Below are positions 46,110 to 58,330 of a stretch of DNA of 64,000 bases, piece after piece. The notes below the pieces were generated by a model that worked only from the letters and a program-made list of their open reading frames with translations, was not told the origin of the DNA and did not search any database. Numbering within the stretch: position 1 is the first letter of the stretch; each line of letters opens with the position of its first letter. The stretch lies in the NCBI RefSeq assembly GCF_000283155.1, contig NW_004454156.1:36508236-36572235 (forward strand), in the 5' to 3' direction. Source of the stretch: Ceratotherium simum simum. Taxonomy: Eukaryota; Chordata; Mammalia; Perissodactyla; Rhinocerotidae. A program made the translations under genes and the position numbers.

Positions 46110-46348
46110 ACACAGTCACTAAGAGCAAAAGCTTTGATGTTAATGAGACCTGATGTGCACTAGGACCTTAGGTACGTCCCTTCACCATGTGGAGCCTCAT
46201 CTGTAAAGTAGCAACAATAATACCTTTCTCATTTGTAAAATGATGATTTAAAAATTCCTACCTCATAGCATTGGCATGAAAATTAAATGAGATCATGAAT
46301 AAAATGTATTTGGCCCAGTGCTTGGCATATAGTAGGCATTTGATTATA
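46110..46348 (+). mobile_element. MIR SINE within the L2 region
   Basis: CAGTCACTAAGAGCAAAAGC, TGGAGCCTCATCTGTAAAGT, TTCCTACCTCATAGCATTGG, AAATTAAATGAGATCATGAA and GCTTGGCATATAGTAGGCAT form a nearly complete sense MIR. Confidence 0.85.
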
Positions 46349-46350
46349 TA

Positions 46351-46560
46351 CAGTCATGCATTGCTTAACAACGGGGATAAATTCTGAGAAATGTGTCGTT
46401 AGGTGATTTCACTGTTGTGCAAACATCATAGAGTGTACTTACACAAACCCAGACGGTATAGCCTACTACACATGTAGGCTATATGGTACGAATCTGATGG
46501 GACCACCGTGATATATGCAGTCCATTGTTGACTGAAACGTCGTGATGTGGCACATGATTG
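46351..46560 (+). mobile_element. short Tc1/mariner-like non-autonomous DNA transposon
   Basis: Ends CAGTCATGCATTGCTTAACA and CGTCGTGATGTGGCACATGATTG are imperfect inverted repeats that differ mostly at former CpG sites. TA flanks both ends (46349-46350, 46561-46562), as for Tc1/mariner insertions. About 210 bases with no transposase. I recognise this as a common mammalian element but do not assign a name. Confidence 0.75.
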
Positions 46561-46639
46561 TACGTGTGGATGTGTCATGAATTGCCACTCCCCACCTTGC
46601 ACCACCAAATACTCCACATATCGCCCCTGCATTTTCATG

Positions 46640-46935
46640 CTGATATGTTTTAACCTCAAAGTCCTTCCTTCCTTCTCTTCTGCCTGGCACACCATTGCAA
46701 GATGGAGCTTGAATGTCGTCTCCTTGTGGAAACTTCTCTGACTCCTTCAAGCAAGGTGGTCAGGCCCTCCCCTGAGTGCCTCCCTGGTGGCAATTACCTG
46801 ACCCTGCTGCAATGATTTGTTTACAAATTCACCTCTTCCATTGAGGGTCTTTTTCATCTTGAGATCAACAAAGTCCAGTGTGGTGCCCAGCAAACAGGAA
46901 CACCTCAATAAATGTCAGACGAAGGGATGAATGAA
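46640..46935 (+). mobile_element. L2 LINE, right piece
   Basis: CCTTCCTTCTCTTCTGCCTG, CTTGTGGAAACTTCTCTGAC and the tail TGTGGTGCCCAGCAAACAGG with CTCAATAAATGTCAG complete the L2 3' end. Confidence 0.65.
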
Positions 46936-49019
46936 GTAACTGAGAAAAGGAGAAGGATGGAACTGCCACCCACTCTTTCTGGAAGTGAGGTTTAGCTGAA
47001 AGCATGAAAGTTCAAACCTGAAACTTTACACGATTGCGTAGCAAACCCATGTAGGTGTTCTGGGTAGGCTTTAAGGAAAATTGAAGATGACACAATGGGT
47101 AAGTAAGAGGAATTATTTTACAAACGATTTTTAGGCACACAAAAGAATTGTTTTACAAAAAAAAATGTTTTCTTTAAAGAGGAAGTTGTCCAGTTGCTAT
47201 AAGCAATTATTTACTTAATAATGCCAAGCGTGGGCAGAGCAAAGCCTCAGTGATAGAGGCCACTGCCAAATGATGTTCTATCTGAAATTAAGACAAAGCA
47301 CCTCAGAGACAAGTGCCAGTGGGAAAAAGACCATTGGCTCTGGACGCAACTGTTTACATTTTTGTGTACAGAGAAGCATATCTGAGTGATATTTGATTGC
47401 TTTTTCACAAAAGTCAGCAAGAAGTTTCAAACCATCTAATGTATCTGTATTTTCAATGTCAAATCACAAACTATAACTAAGATCTCTGAGAAAAGGCTTA
47501 TTTTGTGAGTTACCCAGACTTTCAAACAAAACATACAAAAATGGAGATAACCTGCCTATTACTCCTTCAGGACCCTATGAATTGGCTCTTCAAATGTAGT
47601 TTACAACTCATTCAGCCTGTCACCCATGAGAGGCCATGTCTGCCTCCATAGAAACATTTCCCACAGGCAGAAATTGCGACTAGAATTGCAATTGGTCAGC
47701 TCCCATCCTTGCCTTGCTGGCATGAGAAGCAGAGCCACATTCAGAAGTTCAGAGACAACGTGAAAGTGGTTGGGGTCACTCAGGCCATGGAACCGTTTTA
47801 AGAACAAAAGAAAAAAGGTTATGACCTTGGTTGCATCTAAAGTAAAGACTTTTCTGTTTTAGATTATAAACTGGTTTGGATGAAAACCAGCTGATGTGTG
47901 GACAATCTGATGGGTTCAATAGGCTTTTCAACCCTTGTAATTATCTCTTTGCTAAAGTAAATGTTAGCATAACCACTGACATTGGATAAGTCACTCTGTG
48001 CTACCCAAGATAGGAGATAAACTTTTATCATTTTTTTGAGTAATTAATATGCATTTCTTATCATAGAACACTCTTCTACTTTGTTGAATTGATATATAGA
48101 TATATATTAATATACATGTGCAATTACGTTCAAATAGTTGCACATGTATGCAAGTTGTTCTGCTTTTCAGTATGTGCATAGTTTCTAAAACATGGCACTC
48201 CTTAGAAAACAAATGGCAACTTTGCAAGTCTGAAGATCAGGCGGTGGTAATGGAGAGGCTGGGATGAGGACCTACTGGGGAAACAAACCAAATTAAAGAT
48301 GAAGTGGTTCTGTAGGGACCACAAGTCTCTTGGGGTGTATTTTTGCTAAGACTGATTACATGTTGCCCTGCTTCAGCGTCATTTATAGTATCACTTCTCA
48401 GATTAATGAGAACGATCTTTCTCAAAAGATAAGAAACACGCCATTTCTCAATAAGGAGACAACCTGTCAAAATTATGCATAAATAAAACCATCATAGAGG
48501 GCCTCAGTCATTTACAGCCATTAATTTCTTCCGTCTTCTTTGAAAAAGCCTGGAGGAAGAAGCAAGTAACAAGCAGTTCACACACAAAGACATGGACTTA
48601 CCAAGGACTCCTGCCAACTCTACATGATCTTAAATAGTTCCTTGGAAACTGAGCAAGGAATGGGTTCCAGGCCCCGAGGCAACTGTGCACATCAGAGGAA
48701 TGGGTTCCCTCCCTCCAGCTGGGGGCCCAGCTAATACTGTAGTCCTCCCAAGCAGTCAGCTCTGCTTTGAGTGCAGCCAACTAACGCCTGACAAAAGCCA
48801 GCTGGAGGAGAAGCCCAGCCCAAGCCCATACCCACACAATGCTACTGAAAATGTTTTAAAGATCTCATAACATCTTATTTTCTTTCCTTAGCAAGAGTCA
48901 GTGTCCTCTTCCCTCCTTTCAGAATAGACAGTATCGACCTCCCTTTGGGGATTCTTCAAAGACCCATTAACAGGAGTCCTTACCCTGGGCATCATCAACT
49001 TGTGTGTGAGTTGACCAAG
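46936..49019. other. spacer with one AT hairpin
   Basis: An 11-base perfect inverted repeat lies at 48113-48148. Otherwise no repeat or exon recognised. Confidence 0.4.
48113..48148. repeat. 11-bp-arm hairpin
   Basis: TACATGTGCAA (48113-48123) and TTGCACATGTA (48138-48148) around a 14-base loop, just after an alternating TA stretch. Might be the trace of a small transposon. Confidence 0.75.
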
Positions 49020-49149
49020 ACTGGTTTATTTCACATTCCACAAACGTTTCCTGAGCACTCACTATGTGCAGGGCCCTGTGCTATGGCTTGGGGAAAAGTT
49101 CAGAGAGGAGTAATAATAATCATTAAGAAAAGAACAGCTCGGGGAGGAG

Positions 49150-49345
49150 TGATAAAAATAAGATCAGCTCCAATATATTGCACCCCTACTATGTGTCAGG
49201 CCCCATGGAGTGCACTTTACATAATTGTCTCATTTGATCCTCAAAACAATCCTGCAAGGTGAGTATTTTCATTTCTACGTTACAGATTAAGAAACCAAGG
49301 CTCAGAGATATTAAGGAACGTGGCGAAGCTCAGGATATTAAGGTT
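49150..49345 (-). mobile_element. MIR SINE
   Basis: CACCCCTACTATGTGTCAGG, TCTCATTTGATCCTCAAAAC, TACAGATTAAGAAACCAAGG and CAGAGATATTAAGGAACG are antisense MIR. It lies between two L2 pieces. Confidence 0.82.
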
Positions 49346-49704
49346 GTGAAGGAAATTGATTCAGTGGTGAATGGGGAGTCCCTGAAGGCTGTTGAGCAGT
49401 GATGTGACTTGATCAGAGACCAGAGAAGTAGATGGAATGGCAATAGGGTAAAGCAAGAGGTAGGAAAATCAGCCAGGAGATCAGTTAGCATTTGGTGGAA
49501 ACTGTGATGATGGTTGACATGCAAATCTAAAAAATATGCGTATGTACGTATATGTTTTAAGAACACAATCATATGCAATAAAAACTACGAAGAAAAGCCA
49601 AAGAATTGCAAATGCAAAATTCAGGCCAATAGTTACTTCTGGCAAGGGTGGACAGAAAGGGGGAGAGGATGTAATTAGGGAGGAAGTCTCAGTGGACATA
49701 AACA

Positions 49705-50675
49705 GTATTTTTTTTAAATTTAATTTATTTTCAACTTTATTGAGGTATAATTGACAAATAAAATTGTAATATATTTAAAATATACAATCTGATGATTCGA
49801 TGTATGTATGCATTGTAAAAGAATTCCCACCATCAAGTTAATTAATACATTCATCACTCACATATTTCCTTTTCCTTTTCTTTTTGAGTGTAAACACTTA
49901 AGTCCTACTCTTTTAGCAAATTTTAATTATACAACACAGTATCCTTTGAACGGCAGCCACAAAACCTGGGACAGCAGGCATGTGTACAAGCTCCTTCCAG
50001 AGAGATGTTGGTGATCTGATTTAATAGTTGGAGTGAGCCAGAGAGAGAAGGTGGCAGGAGCGTCCACTGGCTCCTCTGGGCTCCGTGGAGGATTGTAGCT
50101 ATCTCCTAGATGCCTGCAAACTAGAACCTGGACCTCAGGTGGCAGGATGTAAAGTATGCAGTCAATCCTCTTCCAGGGAAGGACTGGGAGATGGGCATTT
50201 TTGCCTGCTTCTCCTGTGCTGAACCCTGGGCAGATAGCCTCAGCCAGTGCCCATATGCCGGTTAAGAATTGCTTCTTTGTTTTCTATAGTCCTGTCAGTC
50301 TCATGGACACAAGCCCCATTGGCTTCCAGAGATAGGTGTTTTGGGGGCCTGTCTCTCAGGTGAGAGCCTTCTAAGTTGTGGTGCTAGATATGGAGTCCAA
50401 ACCCTTTACTCCTCAGGGAGAAGCTGGCAGTTGAGGGTTCCCTGCCAATTGTACGACATTGTGCCAAGGTTGGGGATTTACGTAAGAGTGTGTCTCAGCC
50501 TTTCCTACCCACTTCGATGTGGATTTTTTCTCAGACACCTGATGTGAAGGAGTCATTCAGCTGGTTTCTGGATTTCTCTCAGAGGGAATTGCTCTGTATG
50601 TAGCTGTACATTTGGCACATCTATGGGAGGAGGGAAGTTCAGGACCCTCCCGTGGTCACCATCTTGGTCCTCATT
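49705..50675 (-). mobile_element. old L1 3' UTR, antisense
   Basis: Starts with a T run at 49709, then TTTATTGAGGTATAATTGAC, CATCAAGTTAATTAATACAT, GCCTGTCTCTCAGGTGAGAG, GTTTCTGGATTTCTCTCAGA and GGGAATTGCTCTGTATGTAG, typical of antisense L1M 3' UTR. It ends near CACCATCTTGGTCC. Confidence 0.75.
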
Positions 50676-51105
50676 CAAATGGTATTTAAATGTTGTATTT
50701 CTTGTGCTGTGTTGTAGGCACATGGGCGGTCATTGTAATCTTCTTTGAAACTCTATGTATCAGAGTTTCACAAACTCTCTCAGTTCAAAGTGCCCTTAGT
50801 GTTTCAGCAAATTTTTCAGTGTCCTGAAACAAAACCAAATACCTAACAGTTTTGTTTATTAAGTAGTTAGCTCCAAGCTCCAAATAACTTCAGAGTAGTA
50901 GATTGTGTGACGTCCCTTGAAAATTTAAAATATCCTGTGGTGCTCCTGCGATTTCACTGTGGTCTCCTGGATGCCTTGCACGCAGGCTGGGAACCACAAT
51001 ATAACATCATACATGTTTGTGTGTATGAAATGTTTCATGATATATATATTTTTAGATATAATAAGGGCATGTTCAATGATGAGGCCAATGGAGACATAAA
51101 AAGAG
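50676..51105. other. spacer, nothing recognised
   Basis: GGGAACCACAATATAACATC near 50990 may belong to a small hAT element. No firm call. Confidence 0.35.
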
Positions 51106-52500
51106 TATAGGATTTCCTTGGCTTGGTGACTGACTGGATATGGGGAGGGAGAAATCAAAGATCTCATTAGAGTGTTTAGGCAGAATGTTGGGAAAAGTGT
51201 AAGTCAGTGGTAGGAGAAGTTGAGGGATTATAGGAAGAAGTAAGTGTAGTTTGGGACATAGTGAGTTTATGGCAGTATAAGATATTCAGATTTCCAGAGA
51301 TGGTTGAATATTTGGGACAAGCTTGTTGTATCAGAGATTTGGATCAGAGACACTGATTTGGAGACCATCTACACAGAGCGATGGGGCTAGAGGAGAGAGA
51401 TGACCGAAGGTCAGAGAATATAGAGAGCATGGTGAGAACTGAGGGCGGAGACCAGGGAAATACCTACATGTTTGTACAGGTGGAGGGAGAGAAACCAAAG
51501 GCATCCATGAAGGAGTTGTCAGAGAGAGTGAGTTGTCAGAGGGCCCCAAGGGAAGAGAGTGAAGTGTGGGCAAACTCAGAGAAATCAGGGGAGAAGAGAT
51601 TCCAGAAAGAGGTGGGGGTAGGGGAGGTTGTCGATGGAGTCGAATGCTGGAGTGGTCACAGAGACGAAAGAAGGCTAAAGCCACTGGACCATCACAAAGT
51701 CATGAAAAACATATCATGGGTTAATTTTTCTCTTTCAGTAAATTTGAAGGTAAAGAGAAAGATGGAAAACTTGCTCCAAGGGATAAAAGGAGTCAAAGGA
51801 CTTTTTGTGGTTGTTGCTGTTTTGTGAAGAACTGAGCACGCGTGCTCACTTATAAGTAGAAAGAACAAAGCCAAAGGAGAGGAGAGCCTTAAAACAGAAG
51901 AATACAGGGAACAGTAACCAGAGCAAAGTTACAGAGGAGCCCCGAGGGACGAGGATCAAGAGCGTAGGACAAGAAAGACAAGTGCTCCTTCCTCAGAGAC
52001 AGGAGGAAAAAGTAGGATGAATGAAAGTCAACAGGAGAGGCATTGAGAAAGGTTCTGCCTAATGGCCTCAGGTCTCTCAGGAAAGTGAGAGGTAAGCTGG
52101 AAGGAATGAGGTTTGGTTGGAGGCTTGAGGAAAGATTTGGAAAGCCAAGATGAGAGATGCCAAAAATCAACAAAAGGTTTTCAAAGGATTGTCCTCCAAC
52201 CATGTGGAGGTTCACCAGGCTGTGTCTGGTGGCTTCAGTGAATTCAGCTCTGTGGCTGCTTCTATCACTGCTCAGCAGCTCAGGAAGGAGTGCAGAGAGG
52301 GCCAGTGTGGCAAGGTCAGGCCTGGTGTGGCAGAGGTCAAGGGCACAAGAGCATCACAGAGGTGTCTGATGATTGTCTGGTAGGTAGTCAGGGCCCTGAA
52401 GCAGGGAAGGGCCAAGGGTCTGACAGGTGTGAGGAGGGTGGTGTACAGGCTGAGGTGGAATGAGGAATGGGAGTTGAGGGGGCTGTGTAGTAGAGGAGCT

Positions 52501-53429
52501 ACCCAGTTGCTAGTGTGCTCTCAGATCCATTCCCATTCTTCTCAGGCTTTGTAGACCTCCAGCTTTCAGGCATTTTACACCTTGGAGGTATTGGTGGAAG
52601 GCAGTGCCCTCCTCCAGTAGGAGGGCAGAAGAAAGGGATATTTGAGGTCATTTCTCACTTTCTAACCGCCTTCCTGTGGCATAGCTGGCAGTGGTTGTGT
52701 TCCTCTTTGGCTCCGAGTCTTACAGGGAAAGCCCTCCCTCCATGGTCCTAGCTTCCACTAAGCAGCCCCCTGCCTGATGGCCCTGGATTCTGGACTGGTT
52801 AAGGCACCCCCTGCTACTGTTCCTCCAGTCCTGGCTGTGGTGGTGGGTTAACACAGATGCGAATATCTCTATAACCTGTGAACTGATTATCTAGTTGAAA
52901 TATCTAGGGTGGTTTCTGTCTTCCTAAGTGGACTTTCACTGATACATTAGAATAGAATTAAATAAAAATGGAATACCTCCCTTTTTATCTGTTCCCATCT
53001 CCTTCTTATTCCTTCGCCTCAGAAAAAGTGAGGAACAATGTATAGTTTTAAAATTATCCAGTGGACCATAATAAAGGCGAGTGCAAGCGTGGACATAACC
53101 CTCTACTGAGGGGGCACGGGGGGTGCATCACAGCCTTGGGTTAGCTGGAAGGGCCAGCATAAGCTTCCTTGCCACCTTTCTGAGATAGAGGCAGTGTGGA
53201 CACAGAGCCAGGGTGATTATGTGGTCATCTACATGACCCTCTGACCCCAAAGTGGCTCCTATACCATAGGTCTTGGTACACAAAGGTCCTCTAATTGTTT
53301 TTTCTTTTCCCTTTGAGTCAAGTTATTCTGCATTTCCAGGAAGCTTCTATTGAAATAGAGTAAGTAATACAAGAAAGCCACTCGATTAGACCAGGATGGA
53401 CTGGAAAAGTGGGGGGAAGATGTAGGGGA
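52501..53429. other. spacer, possible old LTR
   Basis: 52740-52990 (CCTCCAGTCCTGGCTGTGGT, TATCTAGTTGAAATATCTAG) reads like an old LTR or transposon end. Unassigned. No exon. Confidence 0.3.
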
Positions 53430-53990
53430 TGGAGCCCTAATAGAAAGCTTGTGTTTGAAGGGGCAGAGAGGAGGGAGGAAGCCTTTTAGAGATGAGCCAA
53501 GTGGAGGTAGCCATGGAGACCAAAGAACAGAGAGGCACAGGTTTGCTGGGGAGAGACAGCGAGGACCTCTACCCGGCTGGTGCTTTGGGTGATGGGGAGA
53601 GAGAAGGTTGGACAGGTGGGCTGGAACCTGGAGGACCTCAACTGCCATACTGTGGATCCAGACTTCACTCACAAGGCAGTGGGAAACAGTCAGAGATTTC
53701 TGAGCAGAGCTAGAGCATGTCGAAAGTGGTATGTTAGGAAAAATGAAGACCTGAGCCTGGTGGCAGTGTGAAGAATGGACCAGAGGTAGGGAGAAACGAG
53801 ACAGGAAGACCAATGAGGAGGCTGTTGCAATAATCCAGGCGTGATGTGATGAGGACCTGAGCTAGAATAGTGGCAGGGGACCAAGAAAACAAAGGGCGTG
53901 AGAGATATCAGGAAGGATTATTCCATAGGATTAGGCTGATTGGATAGGAAGGTTCTAGGAGATGGATGAGATTCATGCAAGGTTGATTTG
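53430..53990 (-). mobile_element. L2 LINE antisense fragment
   Basis: GAGGAGGCTGTTGCAATAAT, CCAGGCGTGATGTGATGAGG and GACCTGAGCTAGAATAGTGG match the antisense L2 body. The 184-codon minus frame at 53259-53813 is mostly L2 in sense and not a gene. Confidence 0.75.
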
Positions 53991-55254
53991 TTGGAAGTAC
54001 TTCCAAAATGTCACTTTATTACTTATTCACAGATATTTATGACTTCTCCAGTGTCATTACCTAACTCATTTACAATCTGGAAACACACATCCGCTTTATC
54101 CATCATGCAGGTTTCACTCCTATTCTATATGTCTTCGCAGATAGCTTAGCCCAACCCTTTAAAAAAGTCTTTATATCATGATAACATATAATTAATTTTT
54201 TAAACCATGGCTTATAGAATCCCAGAACTCTCAAATCCAGTCTTGGTCTAGAATTCCTAGAGAAGCTCGGAACCAAGAGCTAAGCATTAACTCAAGTTTG
54301 CCTGACTGGAGGACCGACTGCACTGCTCTGCAGGCCAACTCAGGCCATGTGACCACTCACAGCCCAGGTACCTTATACAGAATCACTCCAGTGCAATCCA
54401 AGTTGTCCTTGTATTACCAAGGAGGGTCACATCTGCTGGAAAAGATGGCCAACTGTCACTAAAGAAATGGTTATTCTGTGCGTAATTTAGGGTAAATAGA
54501 GCCCTTCCTGGAATTTTCCTCTGTGGTTAAATCAAGGCATTTAGATTTCAAGTATGAATTAAATAGACCGTACTGTGTGTATCAATGGAAGGATGTATTG
54601 GGGAGTAGACAATATAAGCGATGTGAAGGAGAATCATAGTTTGATCCAATCTGCGCAAAGCAACAGAAATTTTACTGCCTGTGATGAAAAATTTTCTTCT
54701 GTGCCATATGTGAGTAATAATGCTATGGTCACATGGTCACTGCTACTTTTATTCAGAGAATAATTTTCCCACTAGTAACTATGACTTTATCCTTAAAAGC
54801 AGAATTTCTACTTTAAGAATACAAAGCAGCCGAAGCTCTGTGAGCAGCAGTTACTATTCAGCCTGATGAGTTTCCTTTAAGCCCCGCACTTAGCCGCCAT
54901 GCTAGATGCTGGGCACCAACAGTGTAAACCCCTCTGCAGACTCTGTCAATTCACACACCCAGTTCTCAACCACTTGCCTCAATCCATTCTTTTCCCCTCT
55001 CCCTGTCCTGCTTCTGAGTGTCCAGGTTGCCTGATTCGTTCTCCCATTTCTGTCCTTCCTCCCACAGGCCCACAGGCCTTCCAACATTGACCTTAGTGCC
55101 TTTGGGTGATATTCTGATGCTCCACTCTTGCCATGCTTTCTATTTTCATGAGAATTTTTAACTTATTCAAGATTAAAATAATAATAAGTTGCCCTTCTAT
55201 TGATTTAAATGTATGCTTCTGGCAAGGTCCTGGTATTGAGGTCCTGGTATTGTT
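53991..55254. other. spacer, nothing recognised
   Basis: No repeat, exon or motif recognised. Confidence 0.4.
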
Positions 55255-55400
55255 CGTACATTTCACAGATGTTTCGTGGGCACCTGCTAAGGATCAGGCA
55301 CTGGGCTAAATGCTGAGATTCTGCAGTGGAAGTCAGATCCTCACCCTCAAGGAGCTCTCAGGCTGGAAGAGGCAGAAAATTATAACACACAAGCACACAC
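55255..55400 (-). mobile_element. L2 LINE 3' end, antisense
   Basis: GGCACCTGCTAAGGATCAGG, CACTGGGCTAAATGCTGAGA and TCACCCTCAAGGAGCTCTCA are the antisense L2 terminus. Confidence 0.7.
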
Positions 55401-57274
55401 TAGCCACAAGAATCCCTGATGATTTGGATAGGAATTTGCTGCCCTCAGTCCAATCCCAAAATAAAACACTGAGCATAGAGCCAATCAGACAGATTAGGCA
55501 AGAGCAAAATCAGTCATTGTGTTTTGGGGATTGGGGATGGTTTATATTCTTATTTAAAACTTCCTTTAATGGTAAAACAATATTTATAAATAAATACAAA
55601 AGTAAATTTTGAATAATATCCACTGTGACCAGCAACACCACTACCCACCTGCCACGTCTGGTGGAGACATCTCACTGATGAGGTCAGACAGCCAAGCAGG
55701 AGCTGGGGACATCATCCATCACCCCTCTGGGATATTCACCCACCTGGACTCAACTGGAAGAGCCCCCAAATAGGGCTCAAAATTGATGAGCTACAAAGGC
55801 TCTTTCTTCCCCTCTCCTCTACCTCCCTCTGTTTCCCTTTTGCTCACTCTCTCTGTCTTTGCACAATAGCTGCTTGTCTGCCTTTGATAACCTAACAGTG
55901 TGTCGAGTATCAGGGCAGATGCAAAGGAAATGAGGTCCCGGCCTTCCAGGGCTGCCCCAAAGTGAGATTCCAGGCCCAGCCACTGCTGTGAGAGGGTGGA
56001 AAAGGCGGAAAGAGTGGGCAAAAGGCAGGACCAGCAGGGAATGTCTATGCAGCATAAAGCCTGTGCGTGGATGTCACGGTTCAGTGAATGGGGGCAGGCT
56101 GGGCCCAGAGGCTCATCTCTCAGTGTAGGAACCTCAGGAGGCCTTTGGAGGGGTGAGCCAAGGTGGCTGTTATGTAACCAGGGCCTCTGCCTCTCAGAGA
56201 GTTCACAGTAGGACACCCATGTACTGTTAGGGTTTGCTCTGTGGCGACTTCCAAATTCGGAAGCTCAAGTAGCCTGGCAAGCTGGGAATGCAGGCGGAGA
56301 AAAGGGCGTGTCTCACAGAGGGGGCTGAGCTAAGCTTGCCCCACAGCCTGGAAAGGAAGGTCACAGCTTCTCTGTCTGCCCAGATCACCCCCTCCTCCAA
56401 GGCAGAGGTCACTTTTACTCCCTAAAACTCATTAGGTTTAACTTCTGACAATGAGTGTATTTATCTTTGTTAAGAGCATCAGGAAAGAACATTTGCAGCT
56501 TCATACATTCTAACTCCATAGTCTGTGATGAAAAATGATTCCATCATCAATGCCAATAAGCAAATTATAATGGGCTTGACGTTCATTTGGTGTCAGCGAC
56601 CCAGACTCAGGCAATACTGGCCAATGATGATCATTTATGATAGAATTTAAAATGGAGTTTTGATTCATGAATCAATTACGCTGTTTGGTCTTAAAACGTG
56701 CATCTACATATTTTTATATGGAGGCTCAAAGACAAACAGGTGCTGGTCTCTTGGTTTAAGTTTTATGGTGACTAGTAAGGTAGGAGGGGTGAGGAGCAGG
56801 GAGGCAGGCCAACACGCCATCTGTCCTGAAGCCAGATGGGACAGGATGCAATTTGTTGGATCACGGGCCCCGGGCAAAATGTCTCAGAATTCTTAGCTCA
56901 TCCCTCCCACTATCCCCCTGTCTCAGTTTGTGTCCTGCCTTGGCCCCAAACTCTGTGAGGGTGTTTGTGTAGGGCACAGTCTCTGCTCTTTATATCCTCG
57001 GGTCCCTGAGAAACAGTTAATTGCTCCCCTGAGGTAAGAAGTACAACATCTCAGAAGAATTTGGGGAAACTTCCATGACCCCATGGACCTACCCACTGGG
57101 TGATCCCCATCAGGCTGTTTTCCAGAACACACTTTCTCCCTTGATTGTGCTGCACACCCACCCAACAGACCCCTGCTGCATGTGATACAGCTGCTCAGAC
57201 CAGGACACAGGAAGACAGGTAGAAGGCAGGGGCAGCCAGCAGCCCAGCTCCGCCCAGCCCACGCCATAAGGGAA
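55401..57274. other. spacer, nothing recognised
   Basis: Several GC-rich patches (55900-56400) with overlapping frames on both strands and no domain features. No repeat recognised. Confidence 0.4.
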
Positions 57275-57395
57275 TCAACCATACAATATTGTACCTAGAG
57301 TTAACAATGTGTATTGTACACTTAAAAATGTGTTAAGAGGGTAGATCTCATGTTGTGTTCTTACCACAATAAAATAAAATTTTTTTCAAAGGGAG
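57275..57395 (+). mobile_element. L1 3' terminus fragment
   Basis: AATATTGTACCTAGAGTTAA, GTGTATTGTACACTTAAAAA and GTTCTTACCACAATAAAATA resemble the last 100 bases of old L1 3' UTRs, ending in an A-rich tail. Confidence 0.7.
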
Positions 57396-57659
57396 TCTGT
57401 CAATCAAGCTGGCTTTGGTTGCATTATTTCTGGGGTTGTGGGAAAAGAAGAACAGATAGAGAAACCGAGGACCAGAGGAGCAGCGACCTGCCTGGAGGTG
57501 CACAGTGAGGTGGTGCCAGAGCAAGAGTAGAATCTTGGTACCAGGGCCCAAAGCATCATGTCTGTCCCCCACTAACGGCTGGAGGGAGCCTTGGAGTGAG
57601 TAAGAAACTGGCACAGCTGGTCTGGGGCATTTGTCCCAATTGTTTTCTGAGCCTTTTGT

Positions 57660-58330
57660 TAATTAATTAGTTCATAACTTCTTTCATCTGATAAATATTT
57701 GTTGAGTATTTGTGAAGTGCCAGACCAGTGATGAGGAAACCCATGTGGTGCCTGTGGAGCGCACTGTCTAGCTGGGAACAGAGATGAGCATCAGGTGACT
57801 GGTCTGCATTGTGGGGAGGGCCCCAGTGAGGTGGGCTCAGAGTGCTGTCGGAGGGGGAACCTAGCCTCACTTGGTTTGGGGGGGCAGGATGGGGGAGGAC
57901 AGACATGGAAGAATGAGTAGAAGTTGGTCAGGCAACCTGCGGGTTTGTGGGGGCAAGGAGAAGATGCCGGTGAGGGTGTTCCCAGCAGAGGGGACAGGAA
58001 GTTCAAAGCAACCACCTGAGGCAGGAGGAAGTATGATGGATTCCGAGAACTGGGTAAACCTGGGGCATGGGGCACAAGGTGGCAGGAGTGGGGAGAGACA
58101 CTCGAGAGAGAGCTAGGAGATTGACCTTGAAAACTTCAAAGTCAGGTTAGGGAGTTCAGGCTGAGTCTGAGGGCCTTGGGGAACCATTGTAGGTTTCAAG
58201 TGAGTGGCGACATGATTGGATTTGCACGTGGAAATGCTCCTTCTGGCTTCAGAGTGGAGACTGGGCTGGAGAAGGGTGGGAGCGGAGGCCTGCAGACCAG
58301 ATAGGAGGGGTGCACAGCAATCCAGAAGCG
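57660..58330 (-). mobile_element. L2 LINE antisense copy
   Basis: ATAAATATTTGTTGAGTATT, GAGCGCACTGTCTAGCTGGG, GTTCCCAGCAGAGGGGACAG, ACCTGAGGCAGGAGGAAGTA, GAACCATTGTAGGTTTCAAG and GAGTGGCGACATGATTGGAT are in antisense L2 order. The overlapping frames are by-products. Confidence 0.85.

Larger units (their letters stand above)
49020..52500 (-). mobile_element. L2 LINE antisense copy split by MIR and L1
   Basis: Pieces at 49020-49100 (CTGAGCACTCACTATGTGCA), 49360-49520 (GTTGAGCAGTGATGTGACTT, GATGATGGTTGAC) and about 51110-52500 (GACTGGATATGGGGAGGGAG, TGGGACATAGTGAGTTTATG, ACACAGAGCGATGGGGCTAG) read progressively from the L2 3' end toward the 5' part. This fits one original copy. The 148-codon plus frame at 51381-51827 lies inside it and is a by-product. 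Confidence 0.65.

Noticed and set aside
51381..51827. 148-codon plus-strand frame
   Set aside because: It falls inside antisense L2; the E/R/G-rich product reflects the purine-rich repeat strand.
53259..53813. 184-codon minus-strand frame
   Set aside because: Most of it is L2 read in sense, with no reverse transcriptase motif visible.
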